In this document: positions 47,320 through 60,560 of the stretch, piece after piece
Layout: each line of letters starts with the position of its first letter
Position numbering within the stretch: position 1 is the first letter of the stretch
NCBI GenBank assembly: GCA_949318235.1
Contig: OX439131.1
Coordinates: 47,012,647-47,076,646 of the forward strand
Length of the DNA stretch: 64,000 nt
Reading direction: 5' to 3'
Source: Ecdyonurus torrentis
Taxonomy: Eukaryota; Arthropoda; Insecta; Ephemeroptera; Heptageniidae
Program-made: the position numbers and the translations under genes
Notes under the pieces: model-generated
Databases searched by the model: none
What the model saw: only the letters and a program-made list of their open reading frames with translations
Told to the model about the DNA's origin: nothing

Positions 47320-47385
47320 GAGAAGCGAACTCGCGATCTCTCGCACGGCAAACCACTGCATTACAGATTACAGACTCGATAACGA
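47320..47385 (-). mobile_element. tRNA-like SINE head
   Basis: Minus strand: GCAGTGGTTTGCC resembles an A box and GAGTTCGCTTC a B box, about 30 bp apart, as in tRNA-derived SINE heads. It aligns with 12145-12200, differing mostly by C/T and G/A changes. It is not an intact tRNA, because no acceptor stem or CCA-adjacent pairing is visible. Confidence 0.5.
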
Positions 47386-47393
47386 GAATTATA

Positions 47394-47695
47394 AGGTGTA
47401 TATGAACTCATGTTGAAGTCAACGCCATGTTGGATCACTCAATAACATGGCCAGGTACGGGCCAGGTATAGAACAATGACTCATTTTGCCAGTTTAAAAA
47501 TACAAAACAATATTTTTGAGAGCATTGATACAATTTGAATTCGTATCTCAAGTATGCGAGACAAATAATGATAACAGAAAAATTAATTTACTTCCCAAAG
47601 AAAATAGACAAAAATAAAAATTTCTTGTTCAATGCTGTTCATTGATCCAGTATGGCGTTAAAGCGCATTAATTATGACGTCATGCGGATACACCT
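47394..47695 (+). mobile_element. Family E element, 302 bp, TATA target duplication
   Basis: AGGTGTATATGAACTC begins and atgacgtcatgcggatacac, ct ends the element. TATA flanks both sides (47390-47393; 47696-47699). Inner: atgttggatcactcaataac, tgactcattttgccagttta and gatccagtatggcgttaaag. A cccaggtac-type duplication (ccaggtacgggccaggtata) is private to this copy. Confidence 0.8.
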
Positions 47696-47699
47696 TATA

Positions 47700-48430
47700 T
47701 TCAATGTAAAAAAAAGTTTTCACATTCCCTGGAGCTGTCGTGAGTTGCCCCTCATGGCACGCATGTCACATGCAACTAGGGTGACCACGATATCATGTGA
47801 TCGCAAAAATAAAAAAGCAAAACTTTATACGACATAGAAAAAATATGAATTTTTAAGTATCTCATTTTGTTGTATAATAAAAACACTTATGTATATACAC
47901 TCAGTTTTTGTGGTGTAACATTTTTATAATATTTAAGCTATTAAGTGTTCCTTTTTTATTTGTGTATTATAAAACATGATATTTATTATTATTTATTCAT
48001 CATATTTAAAATATAATATACTTTAACATTTTGTGTTGAAATATATACAGGAAACTCTTTATTAATTCATTTATATCTTGTTGATTTATAGTTTAATAAA
48101 CTCTAATTTATTGCTTACATTTTTTTTTTTTTTTTTTTTACTATGCACACAAAAGTACGAGATTTTTTATAACTTTAATAATATAGGTTATAGATTGTTT
48201 GGTTTTTGTCGCTATAACTTCGTAGTAGACCACTAGGGTTGAAACTTTATGAAACTCTAAAAAATACATTGTAAAAAAATATAACCATTGAAAATATTGC
48301 ACATACTTTTGCTGCAATTTTTCTAGTACGTACACAAAGATAAATTGATTTTATATAGAACAAATTCAGAGTAAACTTGTTAAAAACTTGTTTATTTTTT
48401 TCTCTGAGTTCATGAAAATAGCCTTATATA
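47700..48430. other. AT-rich stretch, nothing recognised
   Basis: T run at 48121-48139. No gene seen. Confidence 0.4.
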
Positions 48431-48833
48431 TTTAAAGCCCTTGTGAACTTAATTTTTTATAATTTAGAATAGTAGATTGATATAATTACCATACCTTATT
48501 ATCCATGAATTAGACACCAACACGTTGATTTTGTATTTATTTTCATTTTGACTGATATATCACGTATCTGACGTCACAATGTACCGATGGAGCCGTGATA
48601 GGTGTAAAGAACTTGAGGGAGGGGCTTAAATTTATCACGTGACCAGAGCGGTGACTGTGATTGGCTGCGGTACATTGTGACGTCAGATACGTGATATAAC
48701 AGTCAAAATGAAAATAAATGAAATTAAAAAAAAAAAAATCAACGTGGTGGTGTCTATATTATGGATAATAAGGTATGGTAATTATCAATCTAGTATTCTA
48801 AATGATAAAAAAGTACGTTAACAAGAGCTTTAA
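48431..48833. mobile_element. Family G palindromic MITE, copy 2
   Basis: Longer terminus than copy 1: tttaaagcccttgtgaactt at the left and gttaacaagagctttaa at the right are inverse. Inner arms are conserved with 23583-23956, including atctgacgtcacaatgtacc / ggtacattgtgacgtcagat and the loop word atttatcacgtgaccagag. A short A run interrupts the right arm at about 48726. Confidence 0.8.
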
Positions 48834-49144
48834 GATGCTTGCTAATTTAAAATTGTTTAAAGTAGAAGAGCCTTATCTGAGGACTTGCTCTTTTGCTAAA
48901 TAAACAACTAATTTGAATTTAAGTTCAAATGTTAGTTTTTGAATTTAATATAAAACTTTTTGCGTGGGAGTTTTGAAGATAATGATCTTTACGTTTTTAA
49001 TGTGATATGATGTATGTATACATACAACATTTGTACATCATTAAAATTTAAAAATTTCTCAGGCATATTTTAACTATTTTACATTGGTAGTTTTGAGTAT
49101 AGCATTAGATTCTCTCTCTCCCTCTCACAATCTCTAATTCACAC
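48834..49144. other. AT-rich stretch, nothing recognised
   Basis: No gene seen. Confidence 0.4.
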
Positions 49145-49454
49145 AAGCTTGTTCTGCAAAGTAAAGTGAATCTCATTTACAGTGATTGGCTGACCAACAA
49201 AATAAGACACATTCATTGGTTGATCTTGTGTTTTTGAGCCGATAAAAGTGAGTCGCATGTTTTGTATGGAACTTTTTTTTTGGGGGGTTTCTTTCATTTT
49301 TATCAAGTTCAAAGTTCTAAAAGGAGAAATAACAATGATCGACTATATGTGTATAAACGTAGTAAACAGGTAACGACTTCATAAACATCTGTTTTTAACA
49401 AAGGAACATTTTCGAAGCTGCCTAAATATTTGTGTGTAGTTTATAGAACGAGCT
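49145..49454 (-). mobile_element. Family C element, inverted (well preserved)
   Basis: Aagcttgttctgcaaagtaa begins and gtttatagaacgagct ends the copy, preserving the inverted terminus. Internal words are the inverse of 28948-29252, including cagtgattggctgaccaaca and tttgagccgataaaagtgag. Here the usual TGACGTCA has become CGACTTCA. Confidence 0.75.
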
Positions 49455-49475
49455 ACACACAAACACAAGTACACT

Positions 49476-49712
<237 letters not shown>

Positions 49713-51400
49713 TCTCTAAATGTTTCCAAAGCAATACGTGTACAAAAGTTTAGATTTTGAATGTTCATGACTTTCACTAATCAAATCATAAAAGCCAAAG
49801 CCAAATTTCCGATTGTTACCCGATTAACAATTACGTGAGCAGAATAAGTGAAGTTTAGATTGAATGACGTGTTCTCTCTCAGCACCCAGCCAGATACACA
49901 CACACATTCATACATACAATACATACATACATGCACACATATACACATAATACATATATAAGAAATGTAGCACACACACTGCTGCGGTATTGGAAACTAC
50001 TTCAAACAAAACAGTTTCACGTGGATCACGTACACTTATATACTTTATGAATTTTCAATTTCAAACCTTTACAAAAAAAATTTAGAACAAAAAAAAAAAA
50101 AAAAGAAAAAAAAAGAAAAGAAAAAGAAAAAGTAAAGGAAATACCAAAGCACCAGATGCTCTATACTGTATAGGATATACATGTGAAGAAAAGTATAAAT
50201 TTCTAATGAAATTGTTTAACACGAAATATTTCAAATATTGCGCTGTCACTTCTGTAAAATAACGTTTTTATTTTTTTTATTTTTTTTTATTTTTTTTTTT
50301 TTACGAAAATGTTGTCAATGTTTACAGTTCTCAGAGTAATGAAACTAATAATACTTTAAATGTAAAGTAGCGAAAACGAAAACGCATTTTGTTTTTTGTT
50401 TGAAATTTTTAATTTATTTCCGCAATTTTTTTCGTGTTTGCAAAAAAAAAAAATATTTTTTCAGTTTTTTTTTTTCCAACGTTTACTGGAAGTAAATTTT
50501 TACAATCGTCCAAAATCACAAAAGAAAAGACATAATAAGTGCGTTTTCGCTAGGATACATTAATTACATTACAGCTGAGGCTATAAAATTAAGGCTACAT
50601 TAGCCACACTTATAATAAGCTAAAAAGTCAACGTTTCTTGCTTGAATGTTCTAACCTAACGCAATATATGGTCAGCAAGCTATACGTCGCACGCCGTTGG
50701 ACTTCGAACGAATTGAGAATAAAAGGCATTTTTCACGTTTTATGTTATGATTTTGACACTTATTTTTAAAACCATTAAACGTAGCTCTATTTTTGTTCTT
50801 AATGACAGAATATCGAAAAATTCGTAAAATTTGAGCTATATTGTGACAAATTAGGCTTCATTATACATAAAGGATAATAATAATGTCAATGTAACAAGAC
50901 TACTTATTAATTTGTTTGTTTGTTTGCTTATTTGTTTAATTGATTGATTGATTGATTAAATTATTCATTTATTTATTTATTTATTTTTTATTTATTTATT
51001 TACTTATTTAGTCAACACAAATGTAAACAAGTCTACATTAAAATAAAATGACTAAATTAATATTTTAATAAAATTCCTCATTAAAAGTTGTATGGCAGAA
51101 ATGTCATTGAATTACATGTAAAGACGTGCAGACCGGAGGCGACTTACAAAATGAAAACAAACCAACTAATTAAATAGAAAAGTTTTTATTTCAAGCATAT
51201 TTATTTATAAATATTTTTTGTTGTTTCATTATTAAATATAAATTAAAACTTCGTAGTGGTACAATTTTAAAGTAGAAAATACTGTACGCTTCATTAAAGC
51301 TTGCGGCCTAATTAAATAAAGGTAACTTTACATTTGACGTGTTTATTTGCAATTTTTATTTTGATTAAAATATACGTTGTTAAATGTCAAAACTTTTCCA
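49713..51400. other. AT-rich stretch, nothing recognised
   Basis: A-rich tract at about 50080-50130, T tract at 50270-50302 and a mixed (TTGA)/(TTTA) patch at 50935-51005. The 50570-50880 segment is unique and of more mixed composition, but no frame or motif was recognised. Confidence 0.4.
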
Positions 51401-51619
51401 TCTACCCGGATTAAAAATAGCTACGTAATAATTATGCTAGATCAAATTCAGCACAATTTGTTTATTACAGCATAATTTATGCTATATTGCATAATAAATA
51501 TGTTAAATAGCATAAATATTATATTGTACAGCATTATTATTTATACTATTCCAATTTTGAATTATTTATGCTATAATGACATAAATGCAGCATAAACTAA
51601 ATTGTTTATTCTTTTCATG
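51401..51619 (+). mobile_element. Family A2 MITE
   Basis: Starts acccggattaaaaatagcta, cgtaataattatgctag and ends gcataaactaaattgtttat, tcttttcatg. The middle follows the 26.8 kb copy closely. Confidence 0.65.
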
Positions 51620-52410
51620 TAAAATTATCTAAGTTATTTTAAGTGTCCTATAATGTATTCTTAAAAGTTCCGAAATTAAACGCAAGGATTTTTAGACTGC
51701 ATTGGGCTATTTTCTTTCTCGTTCAATGCGTTCCTATCAATGAATAGCTTAGTTTACCATTCCTCAATTTGATTAATATATCCTCTCTCTTTCTCTCTCT
51801 TTTTTTTCTATTACGTTTATTATTATTTTATTTTTGAGTCCATCAATTCAAAAAAAAAAAAAAAAAAAAAAAAAAATTTAACCTCTCACAAAAACCTTTC
51901 TTTTGTAATTATTAGTTATAGAAAACAAACAAAATAAACTTACAAAATGTCTATTAATATGTTCATATTTTTACTTTACTAAGATTACAAATTAGTTATA
52001 TGAAAATTAATACTAGTAATTATTGCCTAAATCAATCTAACATCTGATAATTAGATCCCTCCCAACTTACATACGAGGTTAAAAGGTCAAAGTTTGGTGA
52101 TGAAGTGATGCTAATGTCATCTTTTTATATTTGTACAAAGTTTTAATTACGTGATTTTGAAGCAAGGGTCTATAAGATGGATGTTTAGTGTAGGAGAGAG
52201 AGAGAGAGAGAGAGAGTAAATATGTCCCCGTGCGAGTCATTAGGTCTAGCCGCGAGCTCAAAACTTGCTCCATGCATCATCATCATCATCTCTCTCTCAT
52301 GACGAGAGCCAGGGTCCACAACTACAAGACAAGAGAGCACTCGATCAACTGCTCACATCACTACATATGACGTCATCATGTATAGTCTACAAGTGACACA
52401 AACACAGAAA
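51620..52410. other. Mixed stretch with (A)n, (GA)n and (CAT)n
   Basis: A run at 51849-51877, (GA)n at 52194-52217 and short (ATC)n at about 52274-52290. Segment 52220-52410 is less AT-rich but shows no gene. Confidence 0.4.
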
Positions 52411-52695
52411 CATCGATGCTGTTGTGGCTAAATCATACTTCTACTTTTAGCATGTTTACATATTTTGACGCATCTACGTTTATCGCTTTAGCAACAGAAA
52501 GACGCATCTACAGTTATCGTAACAACAGGTAAAAACACTCCTACACCTGTTTTCTTACCTAAATGTCTGTTTATTTTACCTGTGGTCGTGATAAATGTAG
52601 ATGCGTGTTTCAATGGCTATCCTGACAAACGTAGATGAGTAAAAGTAAATAAACTTGCTAAAAGTAGAAGCGTGGTTTAGCCGCAACAGCATCGA
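52411..52695. mobile_element. Foldback MITE, about 285 bp
   Basis: Atcgatgctgttgtggctaa, atcatacttctactttta at the left is inverted at the right as taaaagtagaagcgtggttt, agccgcaacagcatcgac. Inner arms: gcatctacgtttatc and ggtaaa with inverses. The word gacgcatctac is itself repeated in each arm. Confidence 0.8.
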
Positions 52696-53233
<538 letters not shown>

Positions 53234-53437
53234 TTTACAGTTACAATTCGTTTTATATTTTCATATTATAATAGCTCAATGTTTTCATATAACTAAAAAT
53301 AATTTTTTTAACAATTTTTTGTTTGTTTTAATATAAATGGTATTGTTGTATACATTGACTATTATTATTTCACAACAATGGTTTTGAATATCACGTTAGT
53401 TGTTGTATTTAATTTTATATTACCTATGGCACACAAA

Positions 53438-53439
<2 letters not shown>

Positions 53440-53472
<33 letters not shown>
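53440..53472. repeat. (CT)n microsatellite
   Basis: About 16 CT units. Confidence 0.9.
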
Positions 53473-53476
<4 letters not shown>

Positions 53477-53662
53477 GTTATTTTTTGTTATTGACAATGA
53501 GTTTTTACGATTGCACGATATAAATAGATATTTTTGGTTGAGGTTACACGTGTCTGATTATTCTAAAAATAGATTTAGCCCCGATGCCGTGTTTGATCAT
53601 ATTCTAACACGACTGTTAAATCAATGAGAGAAGGCACCTTTTTCTTTGTATGTAAAAATGTA

Positions 53663-53937
53663 AGGAGAGAGGAGAGGGCACCAAATCATGAGTTGACTCG
53701 ACATAATGCATGACATGTTTGCTTACTGCTCTAGCTATATTACATAGTCAGCTGCATCTCAATGTTAACTTTACACACAAAATATCTTGTAACAAATACT
53801 TGAGCAGATGTGATGAATCACAACGTACAAACAAAGTGCGGACAATAATACTTTTATATTTCTAGTCTATAACAACAACATACAAAACTGCATGCGAGGA
53901 CATTGGCAATATCTTGTCAGTAAACATCAATGCTCTA
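53663..53937 (+). mobile_element. Family I copy, interrupted at its 3' end by family H
   Basis: It carries the longest family sequence: ataatgcatgacatgtttgc, gtcagctgcatctcaatgtt, aacaaatacttgagcagatg, caaacaaagtgcggacaata, actgcatgcgaggacattgg and aatatcttgtcagtaaacat to tgctcta. The taggtgt that follows tgctc in other copies is found at 54082, after the family H element. Confidence 0.75.
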
Positions 53938-54081
53938 TATTCAACTCAAAAAACCTGAGTTACCTGCCGTTCGACCTTTTACGGTATCGCCCAGCCGCCC
54001 CCCTTCTCCTCAAATGTGACAATGGGCGATACTTTAAGCATGCTCGATTTAAATCGACTGAGGTTTTTTGAGTTGAATATA
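53938..54081. mobile_element. Family H MITE, about 140 bp, inserted in family I
   Basis: ATTCAACTCAAAAAACCTGA, GT at the left is inverted as CTGAGGTTTTTTGAGTTGAA, T at the right. A GC-rich core ttttacggtatcgcccagcc, gcccccc is shared with 56856-56990. TA-rich sequence at both junctions fits a TA target; the exact edge is ambiguous by two bases. Confidence 0.8.
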
Positions 54082-54128
54082 TAGGTGTTCCATAAAGAGA
54101 AAATATGCTTTCTCTGAATGCATAATAT

Positions 54129-54384
54129 ACACATGGGAAAAAAAATCACTATGATAGGTACCATAAATCCTGTATTTTGCAATAGGTACTTTTTAATTTG
54201 TAACAGGTATATAGTTATAAACTACAATATCACTTGATCTAAGTGGGTCATACCTTTATTGTAGCATATTGCATCTGCATAAGGTATTATTGTAGTATAA
54301 TAATACCTATGTTCTAGGTTATATGTCTACCTATTACATTTACAGGATTTAATATCTGCCTTAAGTATGATTTTTTTCCGTGTA
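54129..54384. mobile_element. Family M element
   Basis: ACACATGGGAAAAAAAATCA at the left faces TATGATTTTTTTCCGTGT at the right. Inside, aggtacctatt/ataggta-type words recur in both directions (gataggtacc, gcaataggtac, tacctattac). The terminus matches the 8103-8329 element. Confidence 0.6.
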
Positions 54385-54596
54385 AAAAGTTTTTTTCTCA
54401 TACATGTAAAAAGTTTCTATGTTAATTGGTATATTATATTATTTTTGCTATAATAAATATAATATAGTGTATTTTACGGTCAATAAATGGTATTTATTCA
54501 GTTACTAAAGCATAAAAAAACATTATAAACATCAAAACAAAGTAGCAAAAATATACCTGGTTACTGAGGCAAGTGATTTAGTGAGCATGTAATACA

Positions 54597-54635
<39 letters not shown>

Positions 54636-55367
54636 AATGTGTGTTTAACACAATAATATTTAAAGCACGCTCCGTTTGCCCGTGTTTTCACAATTAACTG
54701 TTTGTTATTTTAAAATTAAATATGCGGACTACAATATAGCTATAGCTCGTTTGCTTATAGCAGATGTTTCCCAACCTTGTTAAAAATACATAATATAATA
54801 ATCATATTATATTTGGGCAATACAGCCTTTTAGCTATGGTATTATCCTTGTTATATAAATATCTTTCATGAGCACTATGTTTGTTAAGCATACTAAGAAC
54901 AAAGCAGTACAGCCTGACTAAAACAAGATTAGAGAGTTTTACACCCGGATATACCCCTTTTTCTCTAACAATTCCGCCCAGATAAACACCAAAATTTTAC
55001 AGGTGCTCAATATAATATTGAAGTTAATACATGTTCAATTTTATTCCCATAACTTGATTAGAACCTAAGAAAAGGGGGTGTTTCCGGTTGAATAATCTTT
55101 ATTTTGTACCATATGATGCGTGAGAAAACATTTTATATACCTTATTGTTCAAACGTCTTATCAACACTAACTTTACTTTAGACAATTTAATTTTAGACCA
55201 TGTAAGGTACGCAAATTAAATTTCATAACTTAATTTGAAAATTTTGTTCTTTATTATGTTAAAGAAGAGACTCGAGAGTTAATTATGTTGGATCAATTAT
55301 ACTGCACGACAAAGCTCAAAATTTAAAATATTCTTTGTTTCTTTCCTTCACAATCTTAAAAATAACT
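54385..55367. other. AT-rich stretch with (GA)n
   Basis: About 17 GA units at 54600-54634. No gene recognised. Confidence 0.4.
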
Positions 55368-55652
55368 GTTGAAAAGCTTGTACACAGTTTTGCAATGTTT
55401 TAAGTATTGTCAAAATAACGGTTTTGACATCACTAAACGTTAACAATCTAACGATAAAAGCGTAAATAACGTCACAAGCGTTAGAATTACAATGGTGTAA
55501 ACGTTAAACTTATCCGCTGCAAATCTACATTTTTTTTCCATTTGTGGTCCCAACGCTTGTGACGTCACTTATCATTAGAATTTCATCGCTTAGTGACGTC
55601 ATAGCCATTCATTCCACAATACTTAAAGCATTGCAAAATTGTTAACAAGTCT
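55368..55652. mobile_element. Family B palindromic MITE, copy 3
   Basis: Gttgaaaagcttgtacacag, ttttgcaatgttttaagtat at the left is inverted as atacttaaagcattgcaaaa, ttgttaacaagtc at the right. Two of the TGACGTCA sites survive (about 55560 and 55597); two have decayed to TGACATCA and TAACGTCA. Confidence 0.75.
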
Positions 55653-55843
55653 TTTTACTTGCTTTACTTTTTTGTATAAGCTTTTCAACGTTTGTTTTTT
55701 TAGAGTAAAATCGTATTCATACATAGTATCCGTCAAGATTAATTAACAGAAAAAGACAAGGTAAAAACACTTTCACTCTAGTTACATGTACAAACTTGGG
55801 GCTGCCTTTACATTTACATTATTACAACAAACAGCTACTTTTT

Positions 55844-55880
<37 letters not shown>

Positions 55881-56855
55881 CGTAATACCAAAAAGAACAT
55901 TAAAAAAATAATAAATTTCAACACGTAAAAATATAGAATTTTCTATGCAAAATTTTTATAAATATTTGTATACTTTATTTTAATTAAATAATTTTAATTT
56001 ATTTTTATATTAATAAATTTTAAGCTATTTAAAAACACAAACATATAAAGCACTTTATTTGTTTATAAGTACACATTTGACCCACATATGCAGTAATAAA
56101 TTTATTAAATAGACTGAAATGTCTGCTCGGCACATGTCTAAAAATATAATACACTAAATATTGAGGAAGTATGGTCTAAATTTATCACCGTGACTATAAG
56201 GTGACTGTATGCAATAGCGACACAGAGAAGTGAAATACAATAGTAAAATTATAATGTTTCATTGTTGTATGTTTCACAGTGGCGTTCAATACAATTTCAC
56301 TCGCAATATTTTATTTATTTTTTTGTTTAAACTGACAAAACACAAACATTTGTGTTGGTAAATCGTTCTATGAATAAATAAACATGTTTTTTTTATATAG
56401 CTTTTAATTTATTTTAAATTCATCATTTTTGGTGTGTGTGTGTGTGTGTTTTTGGTCTCTCTCTCGCTCTCTCTCTTGTTCTGCTCTCCTGTGTTCTCAA
56501 TTCAAAATATTGTTTTTGTTTTTTGCATGGTTATTTATTATGAATATTTATAAGTCTCAATTTGTATGTAATCCACTGAGATTCAAATTTTTAATATTTT
56601 CAAATAATATTTTATTAAATTTAATTTGTACATTGTTATCTTTTAGTTCAATATTTTTCATTTATTTTAAATCAATTTTTTTATCTATCATTTTATGTAT
56701 ATATGTACTGACTTTTGCTTTGCGGCCAAAATATTTTAAATGCATTTCACATATGCATTAAACGGTTATAGGAGAAAATAGTTTTCGGTAAATTTGATGC
56801 CAATTATTATTATTATTATTTTTTTAATTTCCCAGCTCGATCTGATTATTACTAA
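55653..56855. other. AT-rich stretch, poly-A and short (TG)n/(CT)n
   Basis: A run at 55846-55877; TG and CT patches at 56431-56475. A 110-codon frame starting in them has no recognisable motif. Confidence 0.4.
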
Positions 56856-56990
56856 CTCGACTCAAAAAACCTGAGTTACCTGCCGTACGACCTTTTACGG
56901 TATCGCCCAGCCGCCCCCCTTCTCCTCAAAGTTGACAATGGGTGATACTTTAGGCATGCCCGATTTAAATCGACTGAGTTTTTTTGAGTC
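56856..56990. mobile_element. Family H MITE, copy 2
   Basis: Nearly identical to 53938-54081 across the core (gttacctgccgtacgacctt, ttacggtatcgcccagccgc) and the right arm cgatttaaatcgactgag. The outermost bases have diverged (ctcgactc / gagtcaaa). Confidence 0.8.
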
Positions 56991-57367
56991 AAATATAGAT
57001 AAGGTAGGTATGCGAAATCAAATTAAGAAGGCTTACGCATTGAAACTTTTTAAAATTAAGCTTACCAAGCCATGTGGTATAGTCACCTTTTATCATAACT
57101 AAAATTTGAAACTTATATCTAGTTATGTATTTGTAGAATTACTTATTGAATGTATCATTAAAAAAAAAAAAAAAGACAATAAAACAAATTATTTTGAATA
57201 GAAGCAATATACGAAATTCAAATTTTGTAACAAAAAAACTATGTATTTTTATCACGTCAAATTAAAACTAATATTTTTCAAATTAATTACTAATTAGTTT
57301 GGAAAAAACATAAATCAGTGACATCTTAATGCTTGATAATATTATTTAACATTTATTTGTTGTAAAA
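56991..57367. other. AT-rich stretch, nothing recognised
   Basis: No gene seen. Confidence 0.4.
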
Positions 57368-57557
57368 GTTACAGTAATGCTAGCTCATTTTCAGCACAAT
57401 TTGTTTAATACACAACATAATTTATGCTATATATATACTGCATAAGACATGGTAAATTTACTATATAAAAAGTAACATAATGATCTATGGTTTTCTAATT
57501 TAGCATCAGTTATCCCATAATGACATTATTACAGCATAATTTATATTATTTCCGTGC
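57368..57557 (+). mobile_element. Family A2 MITE, degraded
   Basis: Tgctagctcattttcagcac, tttctaatttagcatcagtt and acagcataatttatattatt, tccgtg follow A2 order. The left terminus is lost. Confidence 0.55.
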
Positions 57558-59015
57558 GTATATGTATATATGTATTTTTGGATAATAGTACCCTGTGCGC
57601 GACACCTTCTATGCTGCCACTCTGTTGGGTTGGTACTAGTGAGGGTATTTTTGTCCGTACTCGTCGTGTACAGTACAGTACATCGGTGATTGGCATTGGC
57701 ATCCTCGTTTTGAAGTAAATAGTATTCAAAAACTCAGTTTTATTTTTGTTTTCATTTGAAGTAAGCATAATTTATGCTGGGTATTTATTTTATTTCCCGC
57801 ACTTATTTTTAAATTAAATTAATAAAAGATAAAAGGGATAGAACGTGATCGAATGTTTGACGACGAACTCCGCGAGTGGAGTTTGTAAGCTTCACAAATG
57901 TTAAAATAATAATGAATAAATAAATGATTAAATAAAATACATTTATAAAACCTTGCATTCTTCAAAATAAAATAATAATAATAAAAAAAGAAAACATTTG
58001 GTACTTACGCGAGAATATCAATTTATTTGTGCCACTGATTTGATGCCATTTATGCCACTGATTGTATTAAAAATAATTAAATAAAATTTCAATAAATGCA
58101 AAAGTTTCAATATTTTTTAACTGAAATGTTTTGGCTTTTGTGTTACACCGTGTTATAAGCAGTAAACTGAAATTGAAAAGGAATTCGACTGGACCGGCAC
58201 TCTTTTTAACTCTTTTTGGTTGTTAATAATATTTAAATAAAATATAATAAAATACATTAAAATAAACCACGAATTATCAAAATATATAAATATATATAAA
58301 AAACACACATATCGAAGCAACATGTCCACTCACTTCACAGCGTAGAGCTGCTATAAATGGAATGACAAAAATTCTAACAAAAATAAAGAACACAAATACT
58401 GTAGGTAAGGTTGTTACTCATTTTAGACTTTGAACTTTTTGACATAAGTATGTATTGTATATGTTTACTATATTATGATATTAGTAAGTTTCTTGTAATA
58501 TATCGATATAATATACTATACTGTCCAGTTTATCACTTTACCTGCGAGCTCACAGTTTGACTATGGATTCGATAGTGCACTGAGTGCCATGGTGCATACG
58601 TGTGCATTTTTTCACGTTATAATTGAGTGATTATTATTATATTTTTAATTAATAATAAATAATTTGCCCTGTCTTCATAATACAGTAAAATATATGTGGG
58701 TAAAACAATTATTCTCAGAAAAGTATGTTTTTGCTGGGGGTTGATATCATAAATTATACAAGAGCGTGCGGTACCGGGGTGCCACACTCGATCATTTTAC
58801 TCTTTAATTTTAATAAATATTTTATACAAAAGCTTTTTTTATGAAACCTGAATATTTTGAGAAGACCATGCACCGCTTGTTTGTAACTTTTATATGATTG
58901 TAAAGAGGCTGAGTCAAGAAAAGTTAGTGTATGTATGTGTCTCATTGAATATTTTAAGTTGCTAGAAATTAATTAAAGTCGACTGGCAGGAAGACAGCAA
59001 TTTCTAATACATTAT

Positions 59016-59018
<3 letters not shown>
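57558..59018. other. Mixed stretch, nothing recognised
   Basis: A less AT-rich island at 57585-57710 (around ccctgtgcgcgacaccttct) and another near 58540-58600 lack identifiable genes. A TTTATGCTGGG word at 57770 may be a scrap of family A. Confidence 0.35.

Positions 59019-59051
<33 letters not shown>
59019..59051. repeat. (GA)n microsatellite
   Basis: About 16 GA units. Confidence 0.9.
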
Positions 59052-59053
<2 letters not shown>

Positions 59054-59192
59054 GTCTACTTGTGATGTCTTATAATTGACGTGTCTAAAACAAAACAGCA
59101 GCGTCATTACTGCGACCTAAATTACAAGGACTTCCTGTCATATATCTAATTAAAACAAAATACTATGTATATAGTGCACAGCCAAAGTGTGT

Positions 59193-59358
<166 letters not shown>

Positions 59359-59736
59359 TGTTCAAAATAACAAGTCATTAATCAATATAATTTTTTTGCA
59401 ATCGGGCCACACGATAAAGTAAATGTTTTATGGATTTCAAAACAATACATATTTTTCTATTGAGAGAGAGAGAGAGAGAGACAAAAAAAGCCAATAGATC
59501 AAAGCTAATGGGCAGGCAGATAAACGTCTGCTAGCAAACCACGGCAGTCTATATATCTCTTTAGCTTTGTTAATGACTACATATATAGTTTTTGTCAAAT
59601 ATAGAAGCTCAAACAGAACATAAATTTTGTATGCCAGTTTGTTGACAAATTGAAACAAAAATCTGAGTACTCAATTGCTTGAGATTTTACATAATGCGTG
59701 CTTTTTGCAAAATAACAAGCAAATATTTCGGGTCTA

Positions 59737-59948
59737 CATGGGAAAAATAAATTACGCAATTCATGCTGCATTGAACCTGCTCTATGGTAGAGCACAAATG
59801 TTGCTATTGTGTAATAACAAAAGTAATTATACTGAACATTTAACTATCAAGATACAAGTACAATCCCTGTACAATAAAGTCAAAATAATGATGTTACGCG
59901 TTGCTGCATTGAGCTAGCGTAATTATTACGTATTTCTTTTTGTGTGTG
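59737..59948 (-). mobile_element. Family A1 MITE, inverted
   Basis: Catgggaaaaataaattacg begins and gcgtaattattacgtatttc, ttttgtg ends the copy. Inner words agagcacaaatgttgctatt and aattatactgaacatttaac are inverse A1 blocks. A tract of about 25 bp (cctgtacaataaagtca) differs from other copies. Confidence 0.65.
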
Positions 59949-60411
59949 TACGCAAAACTAAATATATAGAATAGAAAAAAAATGATATTGATTGATATTT
60001 CTATAGAAAATTTAGCATCTATATATACCGGCAAATTATTATTACTTTTTTAGAATCTTTAGCATTTATTACAATGCTTAAATCTGAATCAACGTCATTA
60101 TTTTTTTTAATTTTTTTTAGCAATTATCAATCATGGGAAATATGTAATATGTAAATAATAGGTTACCCTCGGTTTCTTACTTTATTACGTAATCCAATGT
60201 AATTTAAATATACATAGTTTAAGTTTAATATCTAGTAATGTAACTCATTTATATATTAAATTTGACGTGATAGTGCATTTATATATTAAATTAAACATGA
60301 TCATGTATATGTATGGCACTGATTGTATTAAACCATTAAAAAAAATCTGATATTTTGTTCTGGACGTTTGTTAGGTGGTTGTCCTTTCTCCGCGTGTTTG
60401 CCTGAGGTCAC

Positions 60412-60414
<3 letters not shown>
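59949..60414. other. AT-rich stretch, nothing recognised
   Basis: No gene seen. Confidence 0.4.
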
Positions 60415-60480
<66 letters not shown>

Positions 60481-60560
60481 CCACTTGTTGTCGAGAAGAA
60501 GACAGATGAGCCTCTTTGTCACCTCAGCCAGCTCGGGCAGTCCCTGGAGCCACCGCAAAT

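Noticed and set aside
56429..56761. 110-codon frame beginning in a (TG)n/(CT)n patch
   Set aside because: The start is in simple repeat and the rest is AT-rich hydrophobic sequence with no family signature.
58540..58600. Possible tRNA B box (ATCGAATCC on the minus strand)
   Set aside because: The only A-box-like word is about 10 bp away, far too close for a polymerase III promoter or a tRNA fold.
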